A stretch of 64,000 nucleotides of DNA from Rapana venosa (GCA_028751875.1 CM054144.1:14876838-14940837); one strand, 5' to 3'; counted from the first letter of the stretch, positions 44,825 to 57,838 are shown. The notes: generated from the letters alone by a model not told the origin. A program made the numbers and translations.

Positions 44825-46330
44825 TGCTCCACCTTCTTTATTGAAAAAGCTGCAAAGAATTGATAGTAAATGGATTAAACTAGGTCTTGGAGTTCCGGTG
44901 CATACAAATACACTGAATACATTACGCAGAAGTCAGTCAACTTTCTCTATCGGATCATCGCCATTTATCTGTACCTCAGTTTGTTCAAGAAGTCTTTCAG
45001 TATCAAATTCATTAAAACCTGAAGTATTCATTGATTATGATGGTGGGATAGCTCAGTGGTCGGCGCACTCACTTTCCACCAGCCAAGGTTAAGCAGAATC
45101 GAGCATGGTTACCAGATGGATGGGTGACCGTTTGCATGCCTTGGCTTCAGTACAGTCCCCCAGTTCACCCAGCTGTAAATGGGTACCTGCCTCTTTAGGG
45201 TCAGGGAAGGTAAAGCAGCCAGGGAGAGGAGATGGGCGCTGCCCTCAATATGCTGGCCCCTAGAGAAGTGAGGTCTGATGCCTCGCTCCCTTTGACCTTA
45301 TAGGGTATGGGACACCTTTACCTTTACTTATTGATTTAGTCAAGGATTATCCTAACCGGGCTCAACATATCTCATCACTTTGTCCAATCCGCAATTACAT
45401 GAATGATTTACTCAGATAGAGTGTGTGTGATATTGACATTTTTCAATACCCATCGTACCAATAGTTCCTAAGATACCACAGTGGGAGCAAATAAGGAGGC
45501 TAAATTTGATATTGATTACACCATTCACAAAAGAAAAAGATGGCAATATTAATATGTTGACTTCTGACGTACAACAACATCTTGAAACAAATTATCTAAA
45601 TCATCTCAAAGTGTTTACAGGTAGTTCTGTTTATGACTTAAATGCAGGATCAGGTTTTGTTATTTCTGCTCTAAGATTTTTTTTAAAAATCATTCTATCT
45701 AGGGAAGAGGTTTTCAATATTTAGTGAACTCTATGCCATACTTATGGCACTGATTACTATAAATAACAGTAATTTTGCATTTTTTAACATCACTTTTTGT
45801 GTTGACTCTAAGCCTGTACTATATATATATATATATATATATTGCTTCCAAGACTAGAGCTCAAAAGGACAGATTTATTATTATTTGAAATAAAATATTT
45901 GATACATTTCACCATGACAGAAGGTATTGGAATAGATTTTTGTTGGATTCCATCTCACTGTGGGATAACCAGAATGAAATAGCAAATAGTCTTGCAAAAC
46001 AAGGTGCAGAAAGAAAGTCCCCAGAACATAACTTCAAAAAATGATTGTCGTGAAATTAATTCATTATTGGAAAATCATGTACATAAAAATAACTTTTATG
46101 GAAAATTTGAAATACTAGGCTATCCAAGACATAGTTCTAACATTGTTTATAAGTTTCAATTAAATTCTTGGAAGACTAAATATTCTCAAAATGTGACTTG
46201 CTCCTGTTCTGAGCCACTGTCTTACGAACATATATTCTTTTTCAATGTTCAATTTTAAATTCAGTTTTCAAAGAATCTTGGCATTGAAATTTAAAGGGAA
46301 CCATTGAACATAGTTTCATTAAAATAGTTG
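44825..46330 (+). mobile_element. RNase-H-bearing LINE fragment, split by a SINE
   Basis: The first part reads LLKKLQRIDSKWIKLGLGVP and VHTNTLNTLRRSQ, the RT thumb of Jockey or I-type elements. After the SINE it resumes with VKDYPNRAQHISSLCPIRNY. A degraded RNase H follows: KVFTGSSVYDLNAGSGFVIS, FCVDSK, then IDFCWIPSHCGITRNEIANS and LAKQGA. It ends with a C-terminal TCSCSEPLSYEH motif. Stops and frameshifts make it inactive. Confidence 0.8.
45037..45329 (+). mobile_element. Chimeric tRNA/5S-like SINE, copy 5, inside a LINE
   Basis: GATAGCTCAGTGGTCGGCGC opens the element. The 5S-like part is at 45087-45130, and the tail is CCTTTACCTTTAC. ATTGATT repeats at 45030-45036 and 45330-45336. LINE coding similarity stops before it and resumes after it, so it inserted into the LINE. 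Confidence 0.87.
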
Positions 46331-47270
46331 ATTACTGATGTTGCTATGATTATTTCCAAGTCCTCTGTAAATATTTTATGGTACAGTTTTCATTTGTTTG
46401 TTTGCTGTTTGCTTGTTTTTTCAGTTTAACTCAGTCTCATAAACCGCACAAAAACGCAGTAACATCATACACATGAACCACATGAAAACGCAGTACCATC
46501 ATGCCCTACTTTTATTAACTTTGACAAATGATACAAACATGTAAGAAAAATAATGCAACATATACATCTAATAATCATTTGCCAACATTTCATGGAGATC
46601 TGTTGTATAGTATGAGATATTACATTTTAAACATATCTCCCCATTTCAGCTTGTTTTGGCCAAATCCTTCCATGAACAGGAAGTTGATAGTGTCAGTTCT
46701 CTATATGAGACTAAAAGTTAATATTACTAAGTCAGTAAGTGTGAATAGACTTTAACATGAACAACAACAACAAACACACACACACACACACACTCAATGC
46801 AAAATTGTACTAATAGGCCAGATAAGCATCCATGAATAAGGATGGAAAGAGACACAGAGAGATACAAATAAAAGAATGCTTTTAACAATGATACCAATCA
46901 TTTCTGCAAGCATTATGCCTATGGTTTTATTAACAACAATGCTAATCATTTCTGCAAGCATTATTTGAAATAAATGGCATCCAGAGTTGCTGGCATGATA
47001 CCAAAAGGATGAGCATTCATAACCCCAAACACACTATGTGACTATAGTATCACTATTAGTAGTATACAAACAACTGATTTTTTTTCTCCACGAAAGGAAT
47101 TTGGTCATAAAAGGGATGAACACTTGACTTTTTTTTAGGCAAGTCTAGTCTAGCGGTTGCCCTCAAGTCAAAGCAACATTTGTAAGTGTGGGTGTATTCA
47201 GAATAAATGTGGGCGTGTTCTCTCATCAACTGTGCAGGCATAGTGAATGCATTGCAAGTCCTTGAGAGAC
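46330..47270. other. Nothing recognised
   Basis: AT-rich sequence with a small direct repeat of ACGCAGTA and CATCAT words near 46450-46500 and a CA tract at 46773. A short near-duplicate (CTAATCATTTCTGCAAGCAT and its variant) occurs near 46900 and 46945. Confidence 0.5.
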
Positions 47271-47279
47271 AGGCACAAT

Positions 47280-47298
47280 AACTGAGAAACTACCACTA

Positions 47299-47396
<98 letters not shown>

Positions 47397-47460
47397 GAGA
47401 GAGGAGAGAGAGAGAGAGAAGTAGAGAGAGAGGGAGAGAGAGGGAGGGAGTGAGGGATTG
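47280..47460. repeat. (GA)n microsatellite
   Basis: About 150 bp of nearly pure GA with a few GAGG and GATG interruptions. It continues into a short TG tract. Confidence 0.97.
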
Positions 47461-47524
47461 AGAGAGAGATTGTGTGTGTGTGTGTCTGCATGCATGAGTG
47501 CGTGCATGAGTGCATGCGTGCATG

Positions 47525-47645
47525 CGTGTCTGTCTGCCTATCTGTCTGCCTATCTGTCTGCCTATCTGTCTGCCTATCTGTCTGCCTATCTGTATGCCTA
47601 TCTGTCTGCCTATCTGTCTGCCTATCTGTCTGCCTATCTGTATGC
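47525..47645. repeat. 12-bp repeat (TCTGTCTGCCTA)n
   Basis: About ten units with occasional TCTGTATGCCTA variants. Confidence 0.95.
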
Positions 47646-48049
47646 ATACATGTGTACATGCACAGAGTGTGCTTGAGCATACATCTGTGTGTATTCAAGA
47701 GTGTAAGTCTGTAACTGTAACTAGTGTAAGTGACTTGTGTGCACGCATGCTTACTCATGTGTGTGCGAGTGTGTATGTGAGGGCTCATACTGCATGCATA
47801 TGTACAAAGCAACGTACACATGGAGACTGGATCATACTTGAAATAAAGGATTTTTCTTTTAATGAAAATCAAATTACTGTAATGTACTTTGCTCAAGTAT
47901 GTTACATTTATTCATCAGCCAGGCTTATTGTGATGCACAAGTGGCCTGTTGTACATGGTTTGGGTTGTTTTTTGTTTGTTTGTTTTGTATCTGCCTGCTG
48001 TGATCTTGTTGGGAAAGGCATGCTGCTAAGATAATTACTAAAAAATTAG

Positions 48050-51000
48050 TAATGCTGATAAGATCATTGAATGATGGTGAGGAAGATGATTAAAGTGCTT
48101 TTTGCTACAAGTTTCCTTTTTTTTCCCCTCCCCTTTTTCAGTCAGTGTGAATACTAATTACTATTTTTTACAGTTTAACTTAAGTCGATTAACTTTCCCT
48201 TCATTGATCCCCCTTTGTGCTGGTTACAACAGCTATGGATTGTCGCTGTACTTATTTTTGATCATGTACACCTAGCTAGCACTGTACTACAACGCAGAGC
48301 TCTAGAAACGCTGCCTCATGTAACATCAACGCTCACAGCAAACCGAAATGCCTTTGTTTCTACTGAGCTTCTTACTTTCTGCCCTTTGTGGTCAAATCAA
48401 TGACACCACGAAAATCAACCAGAAAGAAAACATGGAAGGAATTCTCATCAGCAAATAAAACGTTTGCATCAAAAGTCAAGTACACAATACAGACTTTTTC
48501 GGCTCTCTTGTTTTTGATCCCCCCACCACCCCCCCCCCCCCCCCCCCCAGCTTTGTTCAAGTAACACATAGTGCTGATTTTCTTTTTGAGTGACTGTACA
48601 AGATCTGGCCCCAAACTGCAGACAGGCACAGAACACTAACGTCAGACAGACAGCAAAATTCAATAGGCTGACTGAAGCACCTCACACAAGGCAAGTCCCT
48701 GATCCATTTCATGATGATACTAGTTCTATTTCTGGATGTATTTTCCATGCCAGTTCAGAGTAGATCTGTCTTCAACACTTTTTACAGTGAGAGAAGAGAA
48801 GAAAAGAGAAGAAAAAGCAGAAGAAGAAGAAACGATTTCTTCAATACTTTGCTCTACTGACTTCTACAAAGGTACGGCAGAGCAAATTACACAGGCATAG
48901 CTTTCATTCTGGGGCAGACTGTTGCATACACTGCAGCACTCAGCAAGAGCTTTTCCTTGCTGATACAAACCAAATCCTATCCAACCCGAAATCAATGAAT
49001 GGAGAAATAAAAGCTTCTTTTCTGCATGACAGACGCAATAAATAAAAAATGGGGGGGGGGGGGGGGGGGGAGGGGGGGAGAGAATGGGAAGGGGGGCAGG
49101 AGTGGAGGTCAGGATGGGGAAGGCACAGAGGAAGGAAAAAAGCAAAGCTAGTGTTTTTCTTGCAAGAACAAAGAGAGTAAAGAAGAAAGAAATATCTGTA
49201 GGCAGAATGAGAGAACAGGGAAAGTTATGTGTCTGTTGGGAACAAGAAAGACTTCTGACATATAGTCAATTCTCTTGCACTACTGCAAGCATTTCGGACA
49301 GGGAGAAGTACAGGCACCCAACAACGAATATCAAACCCTTGTACAAATATATTTCAGCTACCTCCTGCCTTTTCAAAACAGGTAAAACAGCAGGCATTGA
49401 TATAAAATGACCGAACACAGTCACACAAGATAAAATGAATAGTCATCAATGAATCATGTGGAAACAATGTCATTTTATGTATACTCTCGTTATCTGTGCT
49501 TAATCACATTGAAATTTAATCAAACTGAATCAGCCACTTAAAAATAAAATTGAACACGTTATCAATGACTGATTCACCCAGATAACACCATTAGGAATAC
49601 AGGGTACACTGGCAAATTAGAATAACAGAAGAATATTTCCAGCAGTCGTATGATCATTCTATCAGTATCAACTCCAACTCAGAGTCTTCAATTTTTCAAG
49701 CCAGCTTAAATTATCAATATTCTGACACATGTTGAGGGCATCCTGTGTCGTAACACGGCCAATCAATCACACAGTCTGATAACCCCAGAGAAGTGACAGC
49801 ACTGTCAGTGACAGACACTGGTCTAGACTCTGTCACCCCCATCCCCTTCCCCCAATAAGGAACCTAAAATGAAAAGTAGGATACGCTAGCCAACATGATC
49901 AAGTTATGGAGCTTATTCAGAATAAAACAAAACTGCCAAATAAAGTTGCAATTAGGATATCCAATTTCCCTCACTGTTTGCTGGTAGCTGAAAATGTGTG
50001 AAAAGATTTCAAGATGCAGTAGATAAATTTATGGTTCTTTAACCACAAGACTGTTAGTCTGTAGGAAGCAATTTCTTGGTTAATCAGAACAAAAATCCTG
50101 AAGAGTCTAGTGATCATTGCCCACAATGGACTCTAAGGTAAGAAATCTGAAAAGACGTGTACTAATGAAGACATTATCTCAACCCGGACTGCAAACAACA
50201 CTTGTGTTTCTGAGTGGGTGCACTTCTTAATGTTCATCCTTGATATTATCATTTGATATCAGATCGCAGTAAGAGTGGTTAATAACAGAACCATAGCATG
50301 AGTATGTTGCTGGGTGTTAGGTACACACTATGTCTTTCTGATTATTTATATATATATATATATAGCAGTTGGCAGTGTCAGCCAACACTTAACATAATTT
50401 TTGTATTGGTCTGACCTCTTACCTGAGGGTCATTGCAGATACAGTAACAAATCATAATCTACTGTGAAAGCCCTGTCTTAAAAAAATAAAATCTATAAAT
50501 ACAGTTTTTTAAAAAGCTTAAGGAAGACAACTTTCTACTATATAAAAAAAATCAGAGATGTGTAGCCAAAATTATTCAGTCTATGAGTTTTAAAACATGA
50601 CATTAATCTTGTCATGTTTACTGAACATTACACTGCACTGGGAGGTTTTGATACAATCAGATAAATTCCCCCTGTTTCTGTTGGGTTTTTTTGGTGTGTG
50701 TGGTATGTTTTTTTAACAAGTAATGGAAGTGTGTACATAATTAATTATATAATGCAGACATGTATGTGTGTGTGCATGCTTGTGTGAATGTGTGTGCTTG
50801 TGTGCTTGTGCTTTTGTGTGTGTGTGTGGTGTATGTGTGTGGGTGTGTGCTTGTGTGTGTGTGTGTGCTGGGGAGGGAGAGGTGTTGCACATGCACACTT
50901 CAATGTTTGGAGAGGAAACTGGCCTTTTCCCCCTCTCGTGTTCCTAGCACTATTGGCAGCTTGTGTTTACAGCCCTTAGAACAGGTATTTTATTGCAAGC

Positions 51001-51290
51001 TTTACCTTCGGTCTTCACAAGTAGGGCACACACTGCTCACACTGAAAACCAATAACAAAAGAATTCGCTTGCTGAAAAAGCACGGTAGGTTTGACTAGTT
51101 TTGACAGTGAACCCTCCCTTCAGCCTGCACACACACTAACAATGTATCGAAAGTGTAAAATATGTATTTGTTTCTTTCTCTTCCTTCATATTCATGATCT
51201 ACCTGATTAATGCATTTAAAAGTCAAAGGTCATTGACACGATGAGTGAACATGCATGTTCATGGTGTGTGTGTGTGTTGTTGTTGTTTTT
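48050..51290. other. No gene recognised
   Basis: Contains poly-C at 48530-48549, poly-G at 49050-49077 and TG tracts near 50760-50870. The stretch 49080-50350 looks unique but shows no exon with splice sites and conserved protein. Confidence 0.5.
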
Positions 51291-51299
51291 TTTATTTAT

Positions 51300-51632
51300 T
51301 TATTCTTTTATTTTGATAATGAAATAAGCATTCATGTGCTTTTTTTCATCTAGTCCCCGTGTGTATGCAGTTTTGTCAATTTTGTCATCCGTTCCCACCA
51401 GCACACAATGGCCTACTCTTCCAAAAAGCAGAATGGGTTTTAACATGTGCACAAGACATTCTGCATGCGTTCGCACACGGGACCTCAGTTTATAGTCTCA
51501 TCTGAAAGACTTTTGGAGAGAGTGGAGTCGGCACTCATGTTAACTCCAGAGGAAAAATCCTCTTGAACGAGAATCGAACCAGCAGATCACGAATACATCA
51601 CTCTAACCACCAGGCTAACCCCTCCACCCTGT
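51300..51632 (-). mobile_element. tRNA-derived SINE family B, full copy
   Basis: On the minus strand it has a tRNA-like A box (TAGCCTGGTGGTTAGAGTG) and B box (GGTTCGATTCTC), then a core with GATGAGACTATAAACTGAGG. The 3' part contains ACACACGGGGACTAGATG and ends near AATAAAAGAATAAA. The core motif resembles the deeply conserved SINE central domains described in animals. Which named domain it belongs to is not decided here. Confidence 0.87.
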
Positions 51633-52439
51633 GTGCATGTGCACACATGTGTGTGCACATGTTCATGTGTAACTGTGTGTGTGTCTGTATGTGTGTGCAC
51701 ATGTGCATGTGTGACTGTATCAGTGTATGTGTGTGTGACTATGTGTATACGTGTGTGTGTGTGTGTAGCAAAAACAGTATGTGACCATGTCTCTCTCTCT
51801 CTCTCTGTTTCTGACAGCCAATTACGGTCACTCCTTATGAATCGAATAACCATGAAATAAGAGTCATCCATGCGTAGTCCTATGTACACAGACTGCCAGG
51901 TACCAGTCTACCTGCTCCGTAATCCCTCTGTGGTCAACACAAACATGCCTTTCTTTTTCCATTCAAAACCAAATTGTCACACGCTGAGAAAGCAACAGTG
52001 CTTGAGGGCAGAGTGATTCCCTCAGCACATTCACACACAGAGCTCTAGCAAGGCTCACACCATGAGTGTACATGTACATATACATACATGTATGTACATA
52101 CATGCATGCAGTGTACACTTGTAGAACTTAATGAATTATAGCCAATATAGGTCTACATGAGTTAGTGTTTAATAGTCCTGAATATGTGCACTAACATGAC
52201 TGTATCATGCATGTGTATGCATTCACACACACATACATGCACACACACAAACACACACACAGTAGTGCATGCATGCATGCACGCACACACGCACGCGCGT
52301 GCACACACACACACTTGTTGATACTGAAAAAAGGCCTGGTTAAGTCATTGAGGTCAGTCACCTCAAACACTGTACACCATCTAGTGATTAAAGGATCTCA
52401 TGCATACTATTATATCAGCTTTTGTTGGGTGGGTGCCCT

Positions 52440-52850
52440 CCCATTTTGATCTTTAAAATTCATTATTATTATTATTATTTAAAATTAAAGCAATGGTTTA
52501 GCAGATAAAGCAGCAAAAAGAGGTGTATTGTTTTGAAAAATCAATAGAAACAGATCGCCTCTCTCTGTCAGTTAAAGAAACCTACACTCTCTGATCTGAC
52601 TACTGGATTTAACATCATGAAATCAGTTTTTCAAATCTTCAGATATAAAAATATAATAGCCTCAATAGGTTGTTTTTTTAATAGGCAATCTGTACGACAA
52701 AAACCTATTTATTCACTTAATTAATGGTATTCTATTGCTAAAACAGAATTATCACATCATTCAGCCTATCAAGTATCACAGCAGTTTTCCTGAAGACAAT
52801 TTTGAAGGCATAACTGCAGAAGATGAATTCCTTTTTAATATTTCCTGAAG
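52440..52850 (+). mobile_element. Short LINE RNase H remnant
   Basis: The frame near 52495 reads GLADKAAKRGVLF and, after stops, PLSVKETYTLSDLTTGF, resembling the end of RNase H (G.ADxAAKRG) and the following spacer of LINE elements. No other domain is visible. Confidence 0.5.
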
Positions 52851-52994
52851 AATCACTCGTACAGTTGTACTTGTAGAACTTTGTACATTTAGCCCTGTTT
52901 GTTCATTTCTTTCAGGTTGGTTAGCATTCACAAAATTTAATCATTTGAGTACCCAGCTGTTTTAAATGTCTTTTCCATTTTTCCTTTCATTTCC

Positions 52995-53010
52995 TCGTGT
53001 GTTCCCTCAC

Positions 53011-53080
<70 letters not shown>

Positions 53081-53181
53081 CACACATACATGGGCACACA
53101 CACACACAACACATGATCTCTCTCATGGGTGCACACACACATACCAAACACACACACACACACCAAATGTGTGCCCGCGCG

Positions 53182-53212
<31 letters not shown>

Positions 53213-53245
53213 TCTCTCTCTCTCTCTATCTCTCCCTCCCTCCCG
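52995..53245. repeat. (CT)n, (CA)n compound microsatellite
   Basis: CT tracts at 53020-53070 and 53213-53245 flank a 140-bp CA-rich stretch. Confidence 0.95.
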
Positions 53246-53759
53246 ACTCTTTCTATGTACTTACTCGAACTTCCACATGCTCATTTCATACACATTACTC
53301 CCCCCCCCCCCCCATTTTTTCCCCCATAATCCTCTTCCTTAACATCTAATATCACTTAAAGTGGAAGGACGTTTACAGTGAAGAACAACACACACACACA
53401 TGTATACACCTCCCGCATTTGTCTGATAAGTGAAAAGACTTTAAAATCAAAGAATGAAACACACACACACACACATGCATGCGCACGTGCGCAAACACTT
53501 GCAACACACAAACAAACACACATACCCACACACACAGAGTCAAAATACAATGAAAACACACACCCACACACACACACACACACACACCTTTCTGACTGGT
53601 AAACAGATATTCTTTTTTTTAAGGCTAAAAAAAAAAACACCCAAAAAGTTGGCAGACAAATCATAAAACAGAAAGAGAGAAACAAAAATGAAAAAAAAGA
53701 AACCAGTGGGAAAAAAAGTAGAAACAAGGTATAAAAAAAAAAATTTAAGAGAGAAAACA

Positions 53760-53771
<12 letters not shown>

Positions 53772-53804
<33 letters not shown>

Positions 53805-53820
53805 GGACAGACAGACAGAT
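53772..53820. repeat. (GACA)n microsatellite
   Basis: About 45 bp of GACA units, preceded by a short GA run and followed by (ATTTC)n. Confidence 0.95.
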
Positions 53821-53825
53821 TTATT

Positions 53826-54075
53826 TCATTTCATTTCATTTATTCTTTTATTTCGAGGATAATGGAATAAGCACTCATGTGCTTTTTTTCATCTACTCTA
53901 GTCACCGTGTGTATGCAGTTTTGTCAATTTTGCCATTCGTTCCCACTGGCACACAATGTCAATGGCCTACTCTTCTGAAAAGCGGAACGGGTTTTAACGT
54001 GTGCGCAAGATGTTCTGTGTGTGCAAACACACGGGACCTCGGTTTATAGTCTCATCTGAAGGACTTGGCCGGGGT
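53826..54075 (-). mobile_element. SINE family B, 3' two thirds
   Basis: The copy runs from the AAATAAA tail through the core (complement of TATAGTCTCATCTGAAGG) and then breaks off before the tRNA head. It sits beside a (GACA)n tract. Confidence 0.85.
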
Positions 54076-54079
54076 AGGG

Positions 54080-55409
54080 GGAAAAAGAGAAGAGAATGGG
54101 TTTAAGAGGAGGAAGAGAAAAACAGAGAAGGAAGAGAAATTATAGAACTAGAAGGAGAATCGAGAAAAGGAGAAGACAGAGGGGGACACTCACACATGCA
54201 CACACATGCGCAAATTATATGCACACCCACCCACACATCTATAGAGTCATACACATTATTTGCTTGTTTGTTCAGGACTTTGGCTGACTGGTTGGTTGGT
54301 TGGTTGGTTGGGTTGGTTACAAATTTAACTGTTTACAAACAAGAGTAAAATACATTCCACACAATTCATTACAAAGTCACTACCTCAGCAGCTGAAGTAA
54401 TGACTAAACACAGTAGGCCTGTAATCTGAGGAAGAGAACCAAGACATATATAATTCAATTCAAATAACAAGGTTATATAACAACTGTGGTGGCAAACAAC
54501 GCTTCCACTCCACAAAGCTCTCAATTGTTACAAAGTTAGTGACAGTTTATCACTCGTAAGTTTTACACAGTGAGAGGAACATGAGCCAGATGTTGGCCTG
54601 CCTCTACTGGCTCTAGTCACTGTTCAGCAGTCAGGCAGCCCTTTGTATTCTAAATTCTGAATGTTGGTCAGTGATGTGAAGATAGTCTGAACATTCTTTA
54701 TTGTCCAAATTCACCATCACTCAGTGTGACAATTTTACTATCATCAGCAACAATGTTGGCACTAATACAGTAATAGAATGTTTCTAAAAAGAGCTACTGA
54801 CTATAGTATACTGTTTTGGGTGGGTTTTTTTCTTTTCTTCTTTATTTTCCAAGGGTAACAATAAACATTCGCATACTTTTTTTCATCTGGCCCTTGCCCT
54901 GATAAGGTACTGGCTATAGTATATTGTGTAGAGGTCTCCACTTTTCAAAAACAAAAAACTGTTAACTTACCAACACCCTGAATATGGTTTAGAAGAAAAA
55001 GAGGACTAGACAGAAGAAACAGGGCTAGGAAATTGAAGACAAAGACAAAGAAGGAGATGAAAAGAAGAAGAAGAAAAGAAGAAGAAGAAGAAGAAGAAGA
55101 AGAAGAAGAGTCTTTAACAAGGAAAAGCTGTAATTTGAAGGACACATATAATTAAAATGCAGGAAAGGCCCTAATTCACTGCATAAAAATCTAATTTTAA
55201 AAATTCTTGAACAAGTTAAAGGTAAAAAAAAAAAAGAAGAAGAAAACCTTGTTCTTTACTTGATAAACTCTTTTTAAAACTGGCTTGATTTTTCTAATGA
55301 GAAGAAAAATAGTCTAATTGAGTAATTCATTTTCTTGCATAGTCTTGTGCTCATTTTCACCAGCTATCAGCTCCACCAGAGAGCAAAAGTCACAGCAAGT
55401 GTGTGTGCA

Positions 55410-55441
<32 letters not shown>

Positions 55442-55990
55442 GTGTATGTGTGTGTGTGTGTCTGTCTGTCTGTGTGTGTGTGGTGTGCATGTGAGAGAGA
55501 GAGAGAGAGAGGAGAGAGGAGAGAGAGAGACACTGGTGTGTGTGCACAGTGTATTATGTGTGTGTGATTGCTGGAGGGGGGGGGGGGGAGGGAGGGAAGG
55601 TGTCACTGTATTTTATATCAAATTACAGTTTTCCCTAGGAGGTGTCACCATGTACATAACATTCCACATATGGTGCACTACGTTTGTCAAGGAACCACTT
55701 AATTAACAAATTATCTAATATAACATAAAGTCTGCATAACCCAAGGCACTGTGTCAAGTTCTGGGTGCATGATATTTTGTTCCTCAACCCACAGGCACTG
55801 ACATGTCTGCATACATACATGTCTACATGTTTGCCTAGGAGTAGGAGTTCATGAAAAATCATCCCTATTCCAACCTTCCAGATGTCACCAAGAGTTTAAC
55901 AAGCAAACTACACTCAGGGCCGATAGAACAACAGATACCTGTTGCCCTGACATCTCTTAACTTTCACACCTGACAAAACTGTTTTACCTT
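54080..55990. other. No gene recognised
   Basis: Contains (GGTT)n at 54290, (GAA)n at 55060-55110, and TG plus GA tracts at 55400-55530, with unremarkable sequence between. Confidence 0.5.
54838..54905 (-). mobile_element. SINE family B, tail piece
   Basis: TAACAATAAACATTCGCATAC followed by TTTTTTTCATCTGGCCC is the complement of the family tail, with divergence. Confidence 0.5.
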
Positions 55991-56000
55991 AAATCGATAC

Positions 56001-56500
56001 NNNNNNNNNNNNNNNNNNNNNNNNNNNNNNNNNNNNNNNNNNNNNNNNNNNNNNNNNNNNNNNNNNNNNNNNNNNNNNNNNNNNNNNNNNNNNNNNNNNN
56101 NNNNNNNNNNNNNNNNNNNNNNNNNNNNNNNNNNNNNNNNNNNNNNNNNNNNNNNNNNNNNNNNNNNNNNNNNNNNNNNNNNNNNNNNNNNNNNNNNNNN
56201 NNNNNNNNNNNNNNNNNNNNNNNNNNNNNNNNNNNNNNNNNNNNNNNNNNNNNNNNNNNNNNNNNNNNNNNNNNNNNNNNNNNNNNNNNNNNNNNNNNNN
56301 NNNNNNNNNNNNNNNNNNNNNNNNNNNNNNNNNNNNNNNNNNNNNNNNNNNNNNNNNNNNNNNNNNNNNNNNNNNNNNNNNNNNNNNNNNNNNNNNNNNN
56401 NNNNNNNNNNNNNNNNNNNNNNNNNNNNNNNNNNNNNNNNNNNNNNNNNNNNNNNNNNNNNNNNNNNNNNNNNNNNNNNNNNNNNNNNNNNNNNNNNNNN
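56001..56500. other. Assembly gap, 500 N
   Basis: Exactly 500 N, flanked on the right by (TG)n and (CT)n, so probably caused by simple sequence. Confidence 1.
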
Positions 56501-56519
56501 GTGTGGGGCGTGTGTGTGG

Positions 56520-56552
<33 letters not shown>

Positions 56553-56597
56553 GTGTGGTGTGTGTGTGTGTGTGGTGTTGTGTTTGCGTGTGTGTGT

Positions 56598-56639
<42 letters not shown>

Positions 56640-56643
<4 letters not shown>

Positions 56644-56768
56644 AGAGTAGTCCATTGTGTGCCAGTGGGAACAGATGACAGAGTTTACAAAACCGCATAC
56701 ACACAGGAACTGAATGTAAAAAGGCACATAAGTGCTTATTTCATTATCCTTGATATAAAGAATAAAAT
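56640..56768 (+). mobile_element. SINE family B, 3' fragment
   Basis: GTGGGAACAGATGACAGAG, then ACACACAGGAACTGAATG and a TATAAAGAATAAAA end match the family tail. It lies between (CT)n tracts. Confidence 0.8.
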
Positions 56769-57129
56769 CTCTCTCTGTCTCTCTCTCTCTGTTTTGTGGC
56801 TGTTGGTGTTTTTTGTATGTTTGTTTTTCTTTTCAATCTGTTTTATTCATATCAGACTTTTTAGCACAAGGTAACTTGATATGTACATGTTTCATTGGTA
56901 GTGTTGTTTCAAAGAAGTTTTGTTTTGGTATGGGTGTTTTACTATGTTTTTTGTTTGTTTTGTTTTGATAATGATGTAACATGAAGATGCTCTCTCGGGG
57001 AGGGGGGGGGGGGCATCACGTGATGTGAAGGAGAAGACGTACTGAAATTGCTCCGGTATTTTTGTGAAATAATATCTAGTTCTAAGTTGTTTTAGTTTTT
57101 CATTGTTGGCATGTAGTTAGATCAGGAGG

Positions 57130-57498
57130 ATGGGAATTTCAGTGCAACTATACAGGGCTGTCTGTGGGACATTTGCGGCAGTATTTGCCTGTTTCATGTC
57201 GAAACGGGCAGAATTCAAATCTGCCATGCATACCTCCATCCTGACCCTCGCCTATCTATTTTTGGGGGGACTTTTATTGCGGTGTGGTGACGTGGAGACC
57301 AACCCTGGACCTATCCCCCCTAAATCTACTGGCCAAGGACGAAAGCTGAGGCAGACGAGTTTGACAACGGGTGGTGGTCAAACTGTCGCAGGGAAGCCTT
57401 CTGCAGGACGAAAACCAGTGCAGAGGTGGCTGCCAACACGCCTTGGACCATACAACACAGACAGGATTCCTCTCCTGCAGCATCTCCCCAGGAACTGA
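57130..57498 (+). pseudogene. LINE ORF1 start with 2A ribosome-skipping motif
   Basis: The frame opens MGISVQLYRAVCG and carries a hydrophobic stretch (residues about 36-50) that leads directly into RCGDVETNPGP at residues 51-61 (57280-57312). GDVETNPGP fits the 2A consensus D(V/I)ExNPGP, where ribosomes skip the last Gly-Pro bond. The following sequence is basic and low complexity. The frame then stops at 57498 while coding similarity continues in other frames, so the copy is broken. 2A motifs are known in animal CR1-like LINEs, including molluscan ones. Confidence 0.85.
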
Positions 57499-57499
57499 C

Positions 57500-57838
57500 G
57501 CTGAACACGATGACAGACAAAATAGTGAAGCTGGAAAACCTATTGAAGTCTACAGTGGACAGTTTCAAAAGAGAGATTCAGGTGTTGACAGACAGTGTTG
57601 TGTTTTGAAGGAAGAAATGTGTGACCTAAGAAGAGACATGGACAATCTCAAAACTGAAAACATAGAACTACGACAGACAAATACAGAACTGACGAACAGA
57701 GTGGATAAGCTGGAAAAGAGGGCTGATGAAGCAGAAGGACAATCACGGCGAACAACATCATTGTTCATGACATAGAGAAGAAAACAAATGAGAGTGGTTC
57801 TGACTGTGAGATGGCTGTGAAAAATCTTCTTTCTGAAA
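57500..57838 (+). pseudogene. LINE ORF1 coiled-coil region, frameshifted
   Basis: Pieces in three frames read KIVKLENLLKSTVDSFKREI, then LKEEMCDLRRDMDNLKTENI and LTNRVDKLEKRADEAEGQSR, then NIIVHDIEKKTNESGS. The heptad-rich part is a coiled coil and the last piece resembles the start of an ORF1 RNA-binding domain. Two or more frameshifts separate them. Confidence 0.75.

Noticed and set aside
47198..47896. A 232-codon minus-strand open frame
   Set aside because: It is translation of (GA)n and the TCTGTCTGCCTA array, so open by repeat structure only.
51560..51632. Possible tRNA gene on the minus strand
   Set aside because: A and B boxes are present but the acceptor stem does not close and the sequence continues into a SINE body, as in the other copies.
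55964..56727. Open frames of about 246 codons
   Set aside because: They cross the second N gap and adjoining simple repeats.
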